The notes under the pieces: model-generated
Seen by the model: only the letters and a program-made list of their open reading frames with translations
The model's database searches: none
What the model was told of the DNA's origin: nothing
Program-made: the position numbers and the translations under genes
Source: Amanita rubescens
Taxonomy: Eukaryota > Basidiomycota > Agaricomycetes > Agaricales > Amanitaceae
NCBI GenBank assembly: GCA_015039365.1
Contig: WION01000160.1
Span: forward strand, 1-64,000
Direction: 5' to 3'
Length of the DNA: 64,000 nt
Part shown: piece after piece, positions 10,636 to 21,965 of the stretch
Layout of the letters: each line of letters starts with the position of its first letter
Numbering within the stretch: position 1 is the stretch's first letter

Positions 10636-12051
10636 ATGGTTTTTTCGAGCATATTCAGCAATCCTTTGTGAGGTTTGCGCCCTCATTTATTCCTTTTACT
10701 GATTTTTGTGTTATCCAAGGGACGTGCTTTTCCTGCAAGATTTCACCGGAAGTCAACAACCCTATATTGACGCGGCTCACGCAGAAATAAGGAATATATG
10801 TGCAGCGCTTATGCAACACGGCCACTTCGCCCCCGGTGATCTCAAATTTGGCGTTGCTGCGTTTAGAGATCATCCCCCCCAGGCCAAGAGTTTCATCACA
10901 AAGGCTTTGACGCCTCGTCCTGGTTCCAACCCTGAACAAGTTGCGTTCACCACCGATCCGGGAACCGTGGCATACGTTCTGAGTACTCTGTCGGCTGATG
11001 AGGGCGGTGACGGCCCAGAAGCCGTCGCAGATGCTTTACAAATGGGACTGCTAGCAGACTGGAGGAATGACGCATATAAAGTCGCTATTCTGATTACTGA
11101 TGCTCCGCCTCACGGTCTCGGCGAAGACGGGGATACATTTCCGAACGGCTGTCCTCATCGTAAGTGATTCTGTTCTGTTCTGGAATTGGAATGGGACCCC
11201 ACTGTCACAGAAATTGATCCATTACGCATGGCGTCTCAAATGGCCAATGCCGGAATTACTCTCGTATGCCATCCCATATCCACTCCGTCCAAACGCTGAT
11301 AAATCGTGCAGTACGTAGTTGCGTGCGAACCTGACCTGAGTCGCTGCTACGATGTGAGTACCTGACCCATTCAGAGTCGGCGGTGACAGTCAAATCGTAT
11401 CAGCGAGCTCGCAACTTCTATGAAGGACTTGTGAAAAAGACTGGGTAATCACATCGTCTTCCAAGTTCCCTCGCGACTGACATCAGAATAGAGGTCGAGT
11501 TCTTGACTTGGGTGACACTAGCAACCTCCCAAACCTCATTCTCGGTACTGTCCTCGAAACCCTTGATCATGAAGCCATCGTATCGCAGAACCTCGACACC
11601 GTACAATTCTTGGTTGAACAAGATGGCAATGCAACCAACGAAACGATCGCAAAGGAACTACATGCGAAGCTCAAGGCACAAAAAGTGAAAATGAGAACAT
11701 TGAATGTCGAACACATCGTTCCGCAGGGTAGTAAAGCGAGTAAGGCTTCGCAGGCTTGGTTCGAGGCAGAGACTCTTGCGGAGGGAAGAGCGAAAATACA
11801 GGATGTGAGTCGGAGTCTGTCAATGAATAACATCATGAGTTATTCAAAACCGTCAGGTCGAGGCTGGCACATTTGTCAGTCGGTATGTATCTGAAGTTCC
11901 TCAGCCTCCCCCGACAATCGAGACAAGAGATATCAGTCTTCCCCAGGTAACTGCCGCTTTTCAATTTTGTCGCTTATGTCTCACAGCCTTTTTTTAGGTC
12001 GAGGGCATTGTGCAAAAGGCTCGCATGAGATCTAGACCAATTCGAGTATGA
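10636..12051 (+). CDS. vWA-domain protein, copy A
   Basis: Von Willebrand factor A domain protein resembling the vWA part of vwkA-type kinases, but no kinase domain is present. A short first exon (10636-10667, MVFSSIFSNPL) joins at 10720 to DVLFLQDFTGSQQPYID, whose D-x-T-G-S is the metal-binding MIDAS motif. Then come GVAAFRDHPPQ, LTPRPGSNPEQV, GGDGPEAVADALQ and ILITDAPPHG. Later exons give DPLRMASQMANAGITL, YVVACEPDLSRCYD, RARNFYEGLVKKTGGRVLDLG, a helical region, LNVEHIVPQG, and the tail VEGIVQKARMRSRP. The frame is kept at every junction. Copies B and C share exon structure and end. The cellular role is unknown. Confidence 0.78.
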
Positions 12052-12604
12052 ATGCTTTAGTATTGACACGGCTCCGGAACCCCTGTTTTTCGTTCAGTAC
12101 GATTATATATGGATGTCTATATCCTGGATACAATCAATTACACATCCGGAGTAACTATGGATTTGTTACTCATACTGGACTTTGCCAAGAGGTGAGTCAC
12201 CGTACCCATCAAGGAAAGACGGGTGCTGGGTGATTGGAATGATCGGCAAGGTACGTTTAGGTTCATCGATCAGGTACTTGTACAAATCAGAGGATGTAAG
12301 TTCCATTCTGGCACTGCACGAGATCCTATTGCGTTAATCGATGAGTAGCACTCCAGCTTTTTTAATCTCGGTTGTCTCTAGAACCTTCGGATGATCGGTA
12401 TCATAAGCACGCATCTTATTCCGCAGCTGTCGAGCGCAGTCAATTTAGCATAAATCTGACCTTGACCATTTGGTGCCTCGTCTACTAGTTGAATTGGTCG
12501 ATTGACGTTCTTGAAGGGAATGGTGAAATGAAGAAAGGATTCATATCACCTTATCTGCGGGAGAACCCCTGTGGTGCTTTAGACTGACTCATGGGTGAAA
12601 GCAC
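11306..12604. repeat. Segmental duplication, left copy (matches 21966-22824)
   Basis: 11306-11542 matches 21966-22202 with constant offset and few substitutions, and about 11990-12604 matches 22210-22824. The middle of the vWA gene (11543 to about 11990) is absent from the right copy. The block includes the last part of vWA copy A and about 550 bases downstream. Confidence 0.85.
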
Positions 12605-13549
12605 GCCAAGCATCCAGGTTACCATGTTAGGTACAACGTAGCGAGTGAGGATGGGAAATTGTTTTTCACTACGGTATGTCGTCTCCAGGTTCGCAGACAA
12701 ATCATATTATCATATCGACCGACTCCATTCTGCGATTATCAGGCCAAGTTGGCTTGACCTTGGAATTGAATTTAAACCTGATAAGCTGACCTGGGCCGCA
12801 TCCTAACAACTGGCGCCTCCATATGCACGCTGTATACACCCATATGCACCTAACTTTGTCCACGGTCAGCTTGGGGATCTCCCAGTAGGTTCTAATAAAA
12901 CGCAATCTCGATAGATTAGAAAGCAGCTGTTACTTATTGATATTACTTGCACATATTGCCTAATAATACACGAGATAGTTCGTACACGTACACATTGAGC
13001 TTCTTTTCTGTCGCTTCCTGACGCGTCTCACTTTGGTGCGCAGAGACCCATGAAATCCCATTCGCGAGCGGCCTCGCCCTTTCGCTCTGCCCACCCTCTT
13101 CGCAGTTAATTCGGCCACCTTGATGAACAATGTAACATCAAGCAACTCCCCACCATCCAGCTCTTAGCCGCTCCCTTTATTCCATTCCGCCTTCGCACCG
13201 CGACTTCTTGAGCCGAGCAGTGCACCGAAATGAGCCAGGGCACGCTGAAGCTTGATAAGATGCGCGTTGAGATAGGTAAGGCTGGTCTCGATGATAGTAA
13301 GCCATGGATTGGGCGTAGTAACAGCTTTTAACCTTGTTCGAGTGCATCCGGCGGCGGAAGAGTGTACTGGTTCCTTGAGATGCGTAAAATGACTTGATGT
13401 CCAGGTTCAATTTGCCCCGTGCGAGGTAGGTGACATTGCTAGCCCCGAAATAAGCTCGACGGAAGAGTGTCTGTAACCTTCGCGTTAACTTCTTTATTTA
13501 AAAACGACGGCAAATATACTGACTAGAAGAGTGTCACTGGCCTCGGTGC
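12052..13549. other. Interval after vWA copy A
   Basis: The first 550 bases belong to the segmental duplication. About 12615-12740 reads GYHVRYNVASEDGKLFFTT on the plus strand and may be a gene scrap. 13340-13545 contains three loose copies of a GGAAGAGTGT-like word. No gene was recognised. Confidence 0.3.
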
Positions 13550-13990
13550 GAACCCATACGACGAAGACGCGTTGCGGGATGTAGTGGTGAAAGCTGTACG
13601 GGGAGGAGTGCGGGATCAGAAGAGAGCGTTGGAGGGGCCGGGGTCAAAAAGCATCGAGGAGATGCTCTGAGAGGCGCGGGTGAGATTGGTTAGACTCACG
13701 CCTTGGTGAATGGAGAGAGCAGCGGTGCTACATTTCTGGTGGACATTCCAGAGGGAGCGAGAGGGCGGAATAGGGGATCGCTGATGATACTAGATAGAGC
13801 GCAGTGTGCTAGAGTGGAGATTTGACCCTCGGTGTGAAGCCCCTACTGAGAGTGATCCTGTCAAGAAGGATACACCGTTACACGTCCTGGTGGGTTTGGA
13901 CAAATTGGGTGGTAAAAAGTTGACGGAATCTACGGCTGTCGAATACGACTGACATAATCGGGGGATACAAGGCTTGGCGACAGGCGGCCA
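13550..13990 (+). pseudogene. Rhodanese-domain relic, left copy
   Basis: DNA clearly related to the rhodanese sequence at 20923-21375: it starts with the same TACGACGAAGACGCGTTG segment and later has GGGGGATACAAGGCTTGG near 13963. It carries internal deletions and stops (for example GAGATGCTCTGAGAGG) and lacks the intact active-site loop region. It is non-coding decay of a duplicated gene fragment. Confidence 0.72.
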
Positions 13991-14491
13991 TAATATTTGA
14001 GGTGTTGCTCCATTGAAACGACACGTAGTATGTACACAATACAAAAATAATATCAATTTGTGGAGTGAGCTGTCCAGCTGTCGGCACGCTCAGCTATGGC
14101 AGAGGCTTCAAGCTTCAAGTTGGACCCATCAAAGTCCTCATCCACCCCCTCCAGAAACGCAAAAAATTCGGACTATAGTAGGAAGTCCGAAGCATCGATA
14201 TCATGCATGCACATCTTGAACAATTTTCGGAAATGAGTTCTATGATGCTAGTTGCCAGATGAACCTGAGGAGTTGCGACGGTGAATTGGTTGGCATGATT
14301 CAGTGGGTCACCGTATGGTGCTGGCCAATCCTCCCTGAGTCAGCTTTCGTCACGGCCAACATAGTGACACATGTGACATTCTCTCTTTGTTCTTGACCAC
14401 GTAGCATGTCCATTGCACCATATCAGGTAACTGTAACCGAAGCCATGATGAACTTGATATTTGACACATTTTTTATAATCAGCAGTCAACT
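13991..14491. other. Upstream region of the NLR-like gene; no other gene seen
   Basis: No protein-like reading was found. The region presumably contains the promoter of the NB-ARC/TPR gene that starts at 14492. Confidence 0.4.
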
Positions 14492-17400
14492 ATGGCTGGC
14501 AAGTCAGAAGGTTTTTTTCAAGGGGCCCACCACTTCAATGTGATAGGTGGCCAGTTTATAGAGGTTCTTTGGTTTAAATGTATCTTATGTGGAGTCTGTT
14601 AATAACCCTCACTCAAGATAAATCATTTGAATGATCAACCTTCTTCAAACACTGCTTTACCACCTTTACCACCTTTGAAGCTACCTAGTGCTTCCTTTAC
14701 AGGTCGTTATGAATACTTGCAAAGACTGAAGATCCATTTTACCTCCTGTAATGAGGGAAAAAGGAAAGTATTCCTCTTGCATGGTCTAGGAGGCATTGGC
14801 AAAACTCAAATTTGCCTTAAATTCATTGAAGAAAATCCTGAATTGTGAGTGTACTGACACTGACCAATTGCATGTACAATGAATAAATTATTCAAGATTT
14901 TTGGATGTATTCTGGATTGATGCTTCTTCAGAAAGTAACATTGAGCTTGGACTCAAGCAGATAGCAGAAGCCTACAATGCCTCTTTAGAGGCAAAAGCAT
15001 CAACTAGATCTATCCTCCAATGGATTTCCAACAGAGCCAAGTGGCTTATTGTCTATGATGGTGCAGATGGACAATATTCAGTGGTTGAGAAAAATCTCCC
15101 ATCTGGAAAGGCAGGAAATATCTTGATAACTAGCAGAAATGCTGAATTAAAGAGAATCACACTGAACAAGAATTCAATGGAGGTTGTTGACATGGCAAAT
15201 GAAGAGGCTGTTTCCTTGCTTTTACAATCAGCCATGGTTGAAGAAGCACCTGACTGCACCTCAGCTGATATGGCCAGGAAGCTAGTATCAGAATTGGGTG
15301 GAATTCCACTTGCCATTGACCAAGCAGGGGGTTATATGCATTCCTGTGGTTGTGGCATTGATGATTATCTGGAATTGTATGCAAAGCATAGAGATGAATT
15401 AATGTCAAGTCCAAAGTTCAGAGGTGCATCAGATTATGGAAATTTTACATATGGAACATGGGATGTTGCAATGGATGAAATTGAGAGGATTGCTGGAAAG
15501 GGCATAGAAAGAGAAGCTCATGCAGCACAAAATGCCATCAATCTATTAAGAATCTTTGCATTTCTGGATCATGCCAATATACCAGAAGAGTTATTCAAGA
15601 ATGCTGCTGAGAACTACATGAAAAGAAATGTAGACAAAGAAGAAGAGAATGGTCTTCCATTATCAGTGAAACTATTGGATGATAAGACCTTGTTCTTGAG
15701 TGAGGAAGGTGTATGGGATAGACTTCATTTTCTTGAAGGGATTCAAGTCTTGCTATCTTTTTCCTTGATCAAATCCCAGAATCACCTGTATTCAATGCAT
15801 CTATTAGTGAATGCATGGAACAGGAGCAGGCTACCAAAGGGAGAAATTTCAGATTTATATCAGAAAGCAAGAGCAGTGTTAGCTTGCTCAATAGATCTTG
15901 ACAATGACAATGATAACTATTCATTTTGTCAAATGCTTATACCACATCTTAGGTCAAGCACTTTACATGGGTTACAAATGAATTTGGAGAGCACCTATTA
16001 TGATGATGAGTGTGAAAGATTTTCATCTCTTTATCATGATATGGGTGACTGGAATGCAAGGGAAAAGTTGTTGCAGACAATAGTAAATGAGAGAAAGGCA
16101 AGGCTTGGGTACCATCACTTACGGACTCTTACAAGCATGACCAATTTGGCAAACCTATACAATCATCAAAGAAGATGGGATGTGGCAGAGAAGCTGCTCT
16201 TGGAAGTGATGGATATAAGCAACTCAAAACTTGGGCCAGAGGATCCATGCACTCTTTGGAGCATGAGGAGTTTGGCAAAGATATACCATGATCAAGGAAG
16301 ATGGGATGAGACAGAAAAGCTGCATTTGGAAGTGATGAATAAAAGAAAAACAAAGCTTGGGGTGGACCATCCAAATACTCTGCAGAGCATGAGCAATCTG
16401 GCACACATATACACTCATCAAGGAAGATGGGATGTGGCAGAGAAGCTGCAGTTGGAAGTGGTGAATGTAACAAAAACAAAGCTTGGGCTAGACCATCCAG
16501 ATACTCTTAAGAGCATGAACAGTTTGGCACATATATACAGTGATCAAGGAAGATGGGATGTGGCAGAGAAGCTGCAGTTGGAAGTGGTGAATGTAACAAA
16601 AACAAAGCCTAGGCTGGATCATCCACACACTCTCAGGAGCATGATCAATTTGGCAAACACATACAGTAAGCAAGGGAGAAGGGATGAGGCAGAGAAGCTA
16701 CAGTTGGAAGTGATGACTACAAGTAAAACAAAGCTTGGGTCAGACCATCCAGTCACTCTTGAGAGCATGAGCAATTTGGCAAAGATATACCATAATCAAG
16801 GCATATGGGATGAGGCAGAGAAGCTGCAGTTGGAAGTGATGAATGCAAGAAAATTGAAGCTTGGGCTGGACCATCCAGAAACTCTTGAGAGTATGAACAG
16901 TTTGGCAAACACATACAGTGCTCAGGGGAGATGGGATGATGCAGAAAAGCTGTATTTAGAAGTGATTGATACAAGTAAAACAAAGCTTGGGTTGAACCAT
17001 CAAGACACTCTTAGGAGTACAAACAAGTTGGAAAACATATATCATGATCAAGGAAGATGGGATGAGGCAAAGAAGCTGTGTTTGGAAGTGATGAATGCAA
17101 GAAAAACAAAGCTTGGGCTGGACCACCCAGACACCCTTGAGAGCATGAACAGTTTGGCACACATATACACTCATCAAGGAAGACGGGATGATGCAGAGAA
17201 GCTGTATCTAGAAGTGATCAATACAAGTAAAATAAAGCTTGGGTTGGACCACCCAGACATTCTTGGGAGCATGAACAAGTTGGCAAAGTTATATCATGAT
17301 AAAAGAAGATGGGATGAGGCAGAGAAGCTACATTTGGAAGTGATGAATGCAAGAAAATCAAAGCTTGGGCTGGACCATCCAGACACTCTTAAGAGCATGA

Positions 17401-19081
17401 ACAGTTTGGCACACATATACACTCATCAAAAAAGATGGGATGATGCAGAGAAGCTGTTACGAACTCGTTAATCTCAACCTAAGTTGCAGCGGCAACTCTA
17501 GTCACGATTACAAGTCTTAAGTCAAACGTTAAGATTATAAGTTCAATACTAAGTCAAGGCGTTGACTTAGGATCTGAGGACGATTGTGGTAGATGAGTTT
17601 AAGAGTACGGTTATATTGCCAGACGACAATAAACAGCTAAGTCGAACTTAGGGTTCGACTCTAGAATACATGCGGTATTTATACTAGCAAGTACAATGAG
17701 ACGTACTAATTAATGAATAATGGTAAGTACGAAAGTAAGTACAAGGACGGCGTCATATGTGGAACAAGGGATGGTATAAACAAGTAAACGAGTTAGTCCG
17801 TATGAATCGAGCATAAAGGGAGCGGCGAGTAAGGTATGCATAAAGAAAATAAACATGTCCGACGTATCATGTAAGCATAATGCGGGAGTCCGTACCGTGT
17901 TGTAACAGAAGCTGTATCTAGAAGTGATCAATACAAGTAAAATAAAGCTTGGGTTGGACCATCCAGACGCTCTTGGGAGCATGAACAATTTGGCAGAGAT
18001 ATATCATGATAAAGGAAGATGGGATGAGGCAGAGAAGCTACATTTGGAAGTGATGAATGCAAGAAAAACAAAGCTTGGGCTGGACCACCCAGACACCCTT
18101 GAGAGCATGAACAGTTTGGCACACATATACACTCATCAAGGAAGATGGGATGATGCAGAGAAGCTGTATCTAGAAGTGATCAATACAAGTAAAATAAAGC
18201 TTGGGTTGGACCACCCAGACACTCTTGGGAGCATGAACAAGTTGGCAAAGATATATCATAATAAAGGCAGATGGGATGAGGCAGAGAAGCTGCATTTGGA
18301 AGTGATGAATACAAGAAAAGCAAAGCTTGGACAGGACCATCCAGACACCCTTGAGAGCATGAACAATTTGGCAAAGATATATCATAATAAAGGCAAATGG
18401 GATGAAGCAGAGAAGCTGCATTTGGAAGTGATGAATACAAGAAAGGCAAAGCTTGGACAGGACCATCCAGACACTCTTGGGAGCATGAGCAATTTGGCTG
18501 ACATGTACAATCATCAAGGAAGATGGGATGAGGCAGAGAAGCTGCAGTTGGAAGTGATGAATACAGGAAAAACAAACCTTGGGTTAGACCATCCAAAGAT
18601 GTGTACTATCATGGCCACCTTGGCTGAAATCTACATGAGTCAGAAAAAATGGGATGAGGCAGAGAAGTTGTGGGTAGAAGTGATGGAAAAAAACAAAACG
18701 AAGCTTGGGCTAGACCATCCAGACACTCTAGACTGCACGGCCAATTTGGCATTGACATATAGGGGTCAGGAAAAATGGGATGAAGCACAGGCCTTGTTAT
18801 CCCATGTTGTTGAGCATATGCAACGAGTTCTGGGGCATCAACACCCAACTACCCTTCATTTTGTGGAAAAACTTGATGATCTTTCCAAAACAAGGGCTAA
18901 GATAAATTCACAAGAGATAGCACCATTGGTATGCCTTGCAGCTTACACTTACATGCTTACAATTCACTTACATTTGATGTAGCCTGAGCTTGCCCAGTCC
19001 AATGGTCAGTTAGAGACAACAGCACCTCAGCACAACTTCAGGAAGAAAGTATGGAAGTTATTATGCCCTTGCCTTATGTAG
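14492..19081 (+). CDS. NB-ARC/TPR (NLR-like) protein, interrupted by a solo LTR
   Basis: Fungal NLR-like protein; relatives act as nucleotide-controlled oligomerising sensors, some in non-self recognition. Exon 1 (14492-14563) encodes MAGKSEGFFQGAHHFNVIG, a short N-terminal motif common in basidiomycete NLR-like proteins. Exon 2 (14618-14844) has the Walker A GLGGIGKTQ. The large exon from 14897 has WLIVYDGAD (Walker B), ILITSRN and GGIPLAIDQAGGY, then a helical linker and from about 16050 some 18 TPR units of 42 residues plus a partial one. A final intron (18931-18982) leads to a tail ending KLLCPCLM. A solo LTR (17455-17907) sits between EKL and YLEV inside the TPR array and causes a stop within four codons. 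Removing it and one 5-base repeat restores the frame, so the break is recent. As it stands the product is truncated unless the LTR is spliced out. Confidence 0.85.
16050..18850 (+). repeat. Tandem 126-base TPR-coding units with a 252-base higher-order period
   Basis: About 18 consecutive 126-base units, each coding EKL-LEV...KLGLDHPDTL...LA-IY...GRWDEA. In the second half units alternate between an ARKTKLGLDHPDTLESMNSL form and an NTSKIKLGLDHPD form. This dimer occurs three times (about 17090-17340, 17341-18040 with the LTR inside, 18041-18295), showing amplification of 252-base blocks. Neighbouring copies are nearly identical at DNA level. Confidence 0.88.
17455..17907 (-). mobile_element. 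Solo LTR with 5-base target duplication
   Basis: A 453-base insertion with LTR ends: plus strand TGTTACGAACTCG at the left and CGTGTTGTAACA at the right (TG...CA, with TGTTAC/GTAACA as terminal inverted repeat). It is flanked on both sides by GAAGC (17450-17454 and 17908-17912), a 5-base target duplication typical of LTR integrases. There is no coding capacity. It is the product of LTR-LTR recombination. Orientation is uncertain; minus is a guess from TGTTACAACACGG at that end. Confidence 0.88.
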
Positions 19082-19188
19082 TTCAATACATCTGTGTTCA
19101 GCATGTAGTATTGAGCTGAGAAATAAAAGGTTCACATTTAATTCTTGATAAGAGAAACACGGCATTGAATTACGCTATTTACATAACT

Positions 19189-20189
19189 CTACACATGTCC
19201 AAAAAATCTCTGATTCACGACAGCCATCAATTCTTGGGCTCGTACCCCCTCTTCAGGACAGTGACCAGGGGAGGGAGCGTCGACAGGGTTGAATGACCCA
19301 TTGATGACAGAGCCTTGGAGGTTGAACCATATGTAGGCTTCATTTAAGTATTTACCGTGTGAGCAATCGAAGGAATGCATCGCCCACAAGTCACCGTCGT
19401 AAGTTTGATATACTTCAGGTCAGGAAGAGGGATGTTAGATAAGCTTACACCAAAGGCGGATGATAGAGCGGATTGAAGCTCGGAGAGGGAGTAGGTTCTG
19501 TGGCTGGAAGGCGTAATACCCACGTTGGAGAGAGCGTTGTAGATGTCGTATTTCTGGTGAACTGGTCAATGACACGCGCAAAAATGGGCGCGGAAGCATC
19601 CTTCGTCCCATTTGCCATCGCAGCTGCCCAAAGAGTCAGCGCAAAAGATGCACAAATGGACATGCTCTTACTGGTTATGCCACAATCCTAATAACCGGGT
19701 GCCAGGGTAAGTTGACACTCACCACCTAGCGACGACACTCACCAAGATGTATAGCCCAACTATCGGAAGGCCCGCTAGGCGGATGCGTACCCCAAAACTA
19801 CATACACACGCGCGCGCGTGTCAGCAACATGACAAAAGACCATCATAATCCAATTGACAAACCTGTGTCAAAGAGATGGGACCCTGCAAAAATAAATGAA
19901 ATGAGAAATTTGTCATCCTTTTTGTTTAAATTCCCCGACTTACCCCGGGATATTCATAGCAACACAAGTTTGACGTGTCAGGGTTGGGCGGACACGACGC
20001 TGGAGAGTTGGTGGGGCAACTACTAGACGCGAGGGACAGCGAGAGGGAAGAGGGTTGAACTTGAAGGAACCCGTCTGGAAGGGTAAAGGCCGACGCCGAC
20101 GCAGCCAAGACGGCAACATAAACAGGAAGGAGAGAGCAGCATGGTAGCAGTGATGGTGGAAATACCAAGTGGGGAACGTTCACCTTCAA
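19189..20189 (-). pseudogene. RNase T2 relic lacking the CAS-2 catalytic region
   Basis: Minus-strand remains of a secreted RNase T2. The start at 20189 gives a hydrophobic signal-like segment, then CPTNSPASC and NLCCYEYPG as at the mature N terminus of T2 enzymes. Splicing gives FWGTHPPSGPSDSWAIHLG, a damaged form of the CAS-1 site (family: IHGLWPD), then a fragment SCDGKWDEGC. The following part reads HQKYDIYNALSNVGITPSS and TYSLSELQSAL, then the C-terminal CSHGKYLNEAYIWFNLQGS and DAPSPGHCPEEGV. The CAS-2 region with the HEWxKHG histidine and lysine is absent between CDGKW and YDIYNAL, and frames shift there. An intron contains a CG-alternating palindrome near 19804-19820. Confidence 0.68.
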
Positions 20190-20922
20190 CTCATTTATTT
20201 AGTTCTGGTGGGAAAATCAGTGGGTTGCGTCCGGATAGAAAGGACATCCTCGCTGGCCGCAGGACACTCAACCCAGCTCTGTGGCGTAGCGAAGGAAGAT
20301 TAGACCCTGGTTATCTCACTTCCTTTCTTGGGGACTGTATATGTGGTTGATTGTCATGCGTAACTAGCAGCCGTGACGCATGTCGACGTGCCGCCTGAGC
20401 AGGCTCGGCGCGCTCGTCCGTCGCGACGACGCCAAGCTCAAACCAGCGCCAGCACCAACTGGTTCGATAATCACCACCACCCTCTCCGCACGCTAGACGA
20501 CATCCAGAACCAAGTCGCGCACGAAGTCACCATGCGCGCCATCGCCAAAGGCAGAGTGCACAACGGTGAGTGACGAGTCATGATCACAAGCCAACCACCC
20601 CAACGCGTACGCGTGAAAGAAAGAAAAAGGCGTACGAACAGGCGTGTGCCTCACGTTTTCAAAATCATTTTTCACCGTCGGCTCGGTGATTTAAGAAAAC
20701 TTGTTGTTGCAAGATCATCTGCTTATTATCGGCACGACCGGCGGCGCGTCGAACGCCGGTGCAGCAGCAGACTCGATTCAGACTGTCAATACGCTCCTGA
20801 TTTGCGGGTGTTCGTAAGATCAAATCGACCGTGTGAGGTTACTGGGGGCCTAAATTCCTCGGACGGATCGTCAGCGCGACGGATACGCTGCCTAACAAAC
20901 AGTGGCTGGCGAGCGTGATCGA
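20190..20922. other. Interval with short unassigned coding-like stretch
   Basis: At 20460-20570 the plus strand reads HPLRTLDDIQNQVAHEVTM and AIAKGRVHNGE followed by a GT donor-like site. It may be the first exon of a small gene or part of the rhodanese gene relic downstream. No family was recognised and no other gene is visible. Confidence 0.25.
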
Positions 20923-21400
20923 GCCCATACGACGAAGACGCGTTGTGGGACGTAGCAGTGAAAGCTTTACGGGTGCGGGATCCGAAGAGAGCGCCGGAGG
21001 GGTCGAAAGGGATCCTGGGAGAGGCGCGTGCGAGGTTGGTTAGGCTCACGCCTCAAGAAACGTTCGCTGAGCTGGTGAATGGAGGGAGCACTACCGCGTT
21101 TCTGGTGGACATTCGGGCAGAGCAGAGGGAACGAGAGGGCGGGATAAATGGATCACCGATCATATCGATCATAGACCACAACGTGCTAAAGTGGAGATTT
21201 GACCCTCAGTGTGAAGCGCGTCTGGCGATCGCAGACAGGTACGATCTGAGAGTGATTGTGTTCTGTCAAGAAGGATACACGTCCAGGTGGGTTTGGACAA
21301 TTTGTGTGGTAAAAAGGTTTGGCACCGTACGCGGGGGATACAAGGCTTGGCGAGAGGCGGGATTGCCATTTGATGGGCCGGAGAAACGCAAAGTTGTGAC
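20923..21400 (+). pseudogene. Rhodanese-domain gene fragment, right copy
   Basis: Sulfurtransferase-like (rhodanese) domain. The frame from 20943 encodes RARLVRLTPQETFAEL, a strand/loop TAFLVDIRAEQREREG, HNVLKWRFDP, and the active-site loop VIVFCQEGYTSR with the catalytic cysteine. A partial intron follows, then GGYKAWREAGLPF. The segment usually found between the loop and GGYKAW (an alanine-rich helix) is missing, apparently deleted with the intron acceptor. No start codon with a convincing N terminus was found. It is better preserved than the relic at 13550-13990; it may be inactive or a truncated gene. Confidence 0.62.
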
Positions 21401-21965
21401 CACATGGTACCTGAGCGCACCCGCGTTCGACACGAAAGACACGCGCCGAGTGCAACCGAACATAAGTTACACTCTTTCAGCGCAGTCCACGTTTATGACC
21501 ATACGGAAAAAATCAATTGAATACAACAGCATGGTGAGATTACGATTGGTGATGGTGCTCTGATGGGCGCGAAAGCGTCCTGCGAGGTCGTTATGGTCTC
21601 TGCGCACGGATGATCGGCAACTGTAGAGAGTCCGGGTGGATTGTCCGGGATTTCGTCGAGCGAGCTGGGGTCCCTCCGGCTGAGCCTGGAAGCCTGGGAG
21701 GAGCGAATGGTTGAGACCTCTTCAATCGGGGGTAACTGGGCAAGCACGGTGGAGTTTCGATTTTGAGGCTGCATGACTGAATCATACATGGAAGGCGGGT
21801 TGAGGACTGCGTTTGGATCAACGGAACAAGAGCTGAAGCGAATGGAATGGAGGAAAGACCCGATCCGGTCCTGGGCGCTTTGGTTTCTTGGGCAAGTCAG
21901 GAGCGAGCTTTGCAAAAAGGACGTCACGGCCGTTGCTGTTGCCTGGTGAGGCGGGGTGGATTCCT
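21401..21965. other. Interval after the rhodanese fragment; no gene assigned
   Basis: Open frames of up to 186 codons exist on the minus strand, but their translations are Ser/Pro/Thr-rich without recognisable domains. No gene is supported. Confidence 0.3.

Noticed and set aside
17451..17914. Reading the insertion in the NLR-like gene as a hAT-type DNA transposon with an 8-base target duplication (AGAAGCTG)
   Set aside because: Shifting the boundaries gives perfect LTR ends TG...CA, a TGTTAC/GTAACA inverted repeat and a 5-base duplication GAAGC, a better fit than the hAT reading.
16129..18848. Several long minus-strand open frames across the TPR array
   Set aside because: They are antisense shadows of the repetitive TPR codons and repeat with the same 126-base period; no independent coding evidence.
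19060..19081. Prenylation (CaaX) signal at the NLR-like protein C terminus
   Set aside because: The end is CPCLM; the cysteines are not at the fourth position from the end, so it is not a CaaX box.
19804..19820. CACACGCGCGCGCGTGTG-like palindrome as a regulatory element
   Set aside because: It is a simple alternating purine-pyrimidine stretch inside an intron of a decayed gene; no evidence of function.
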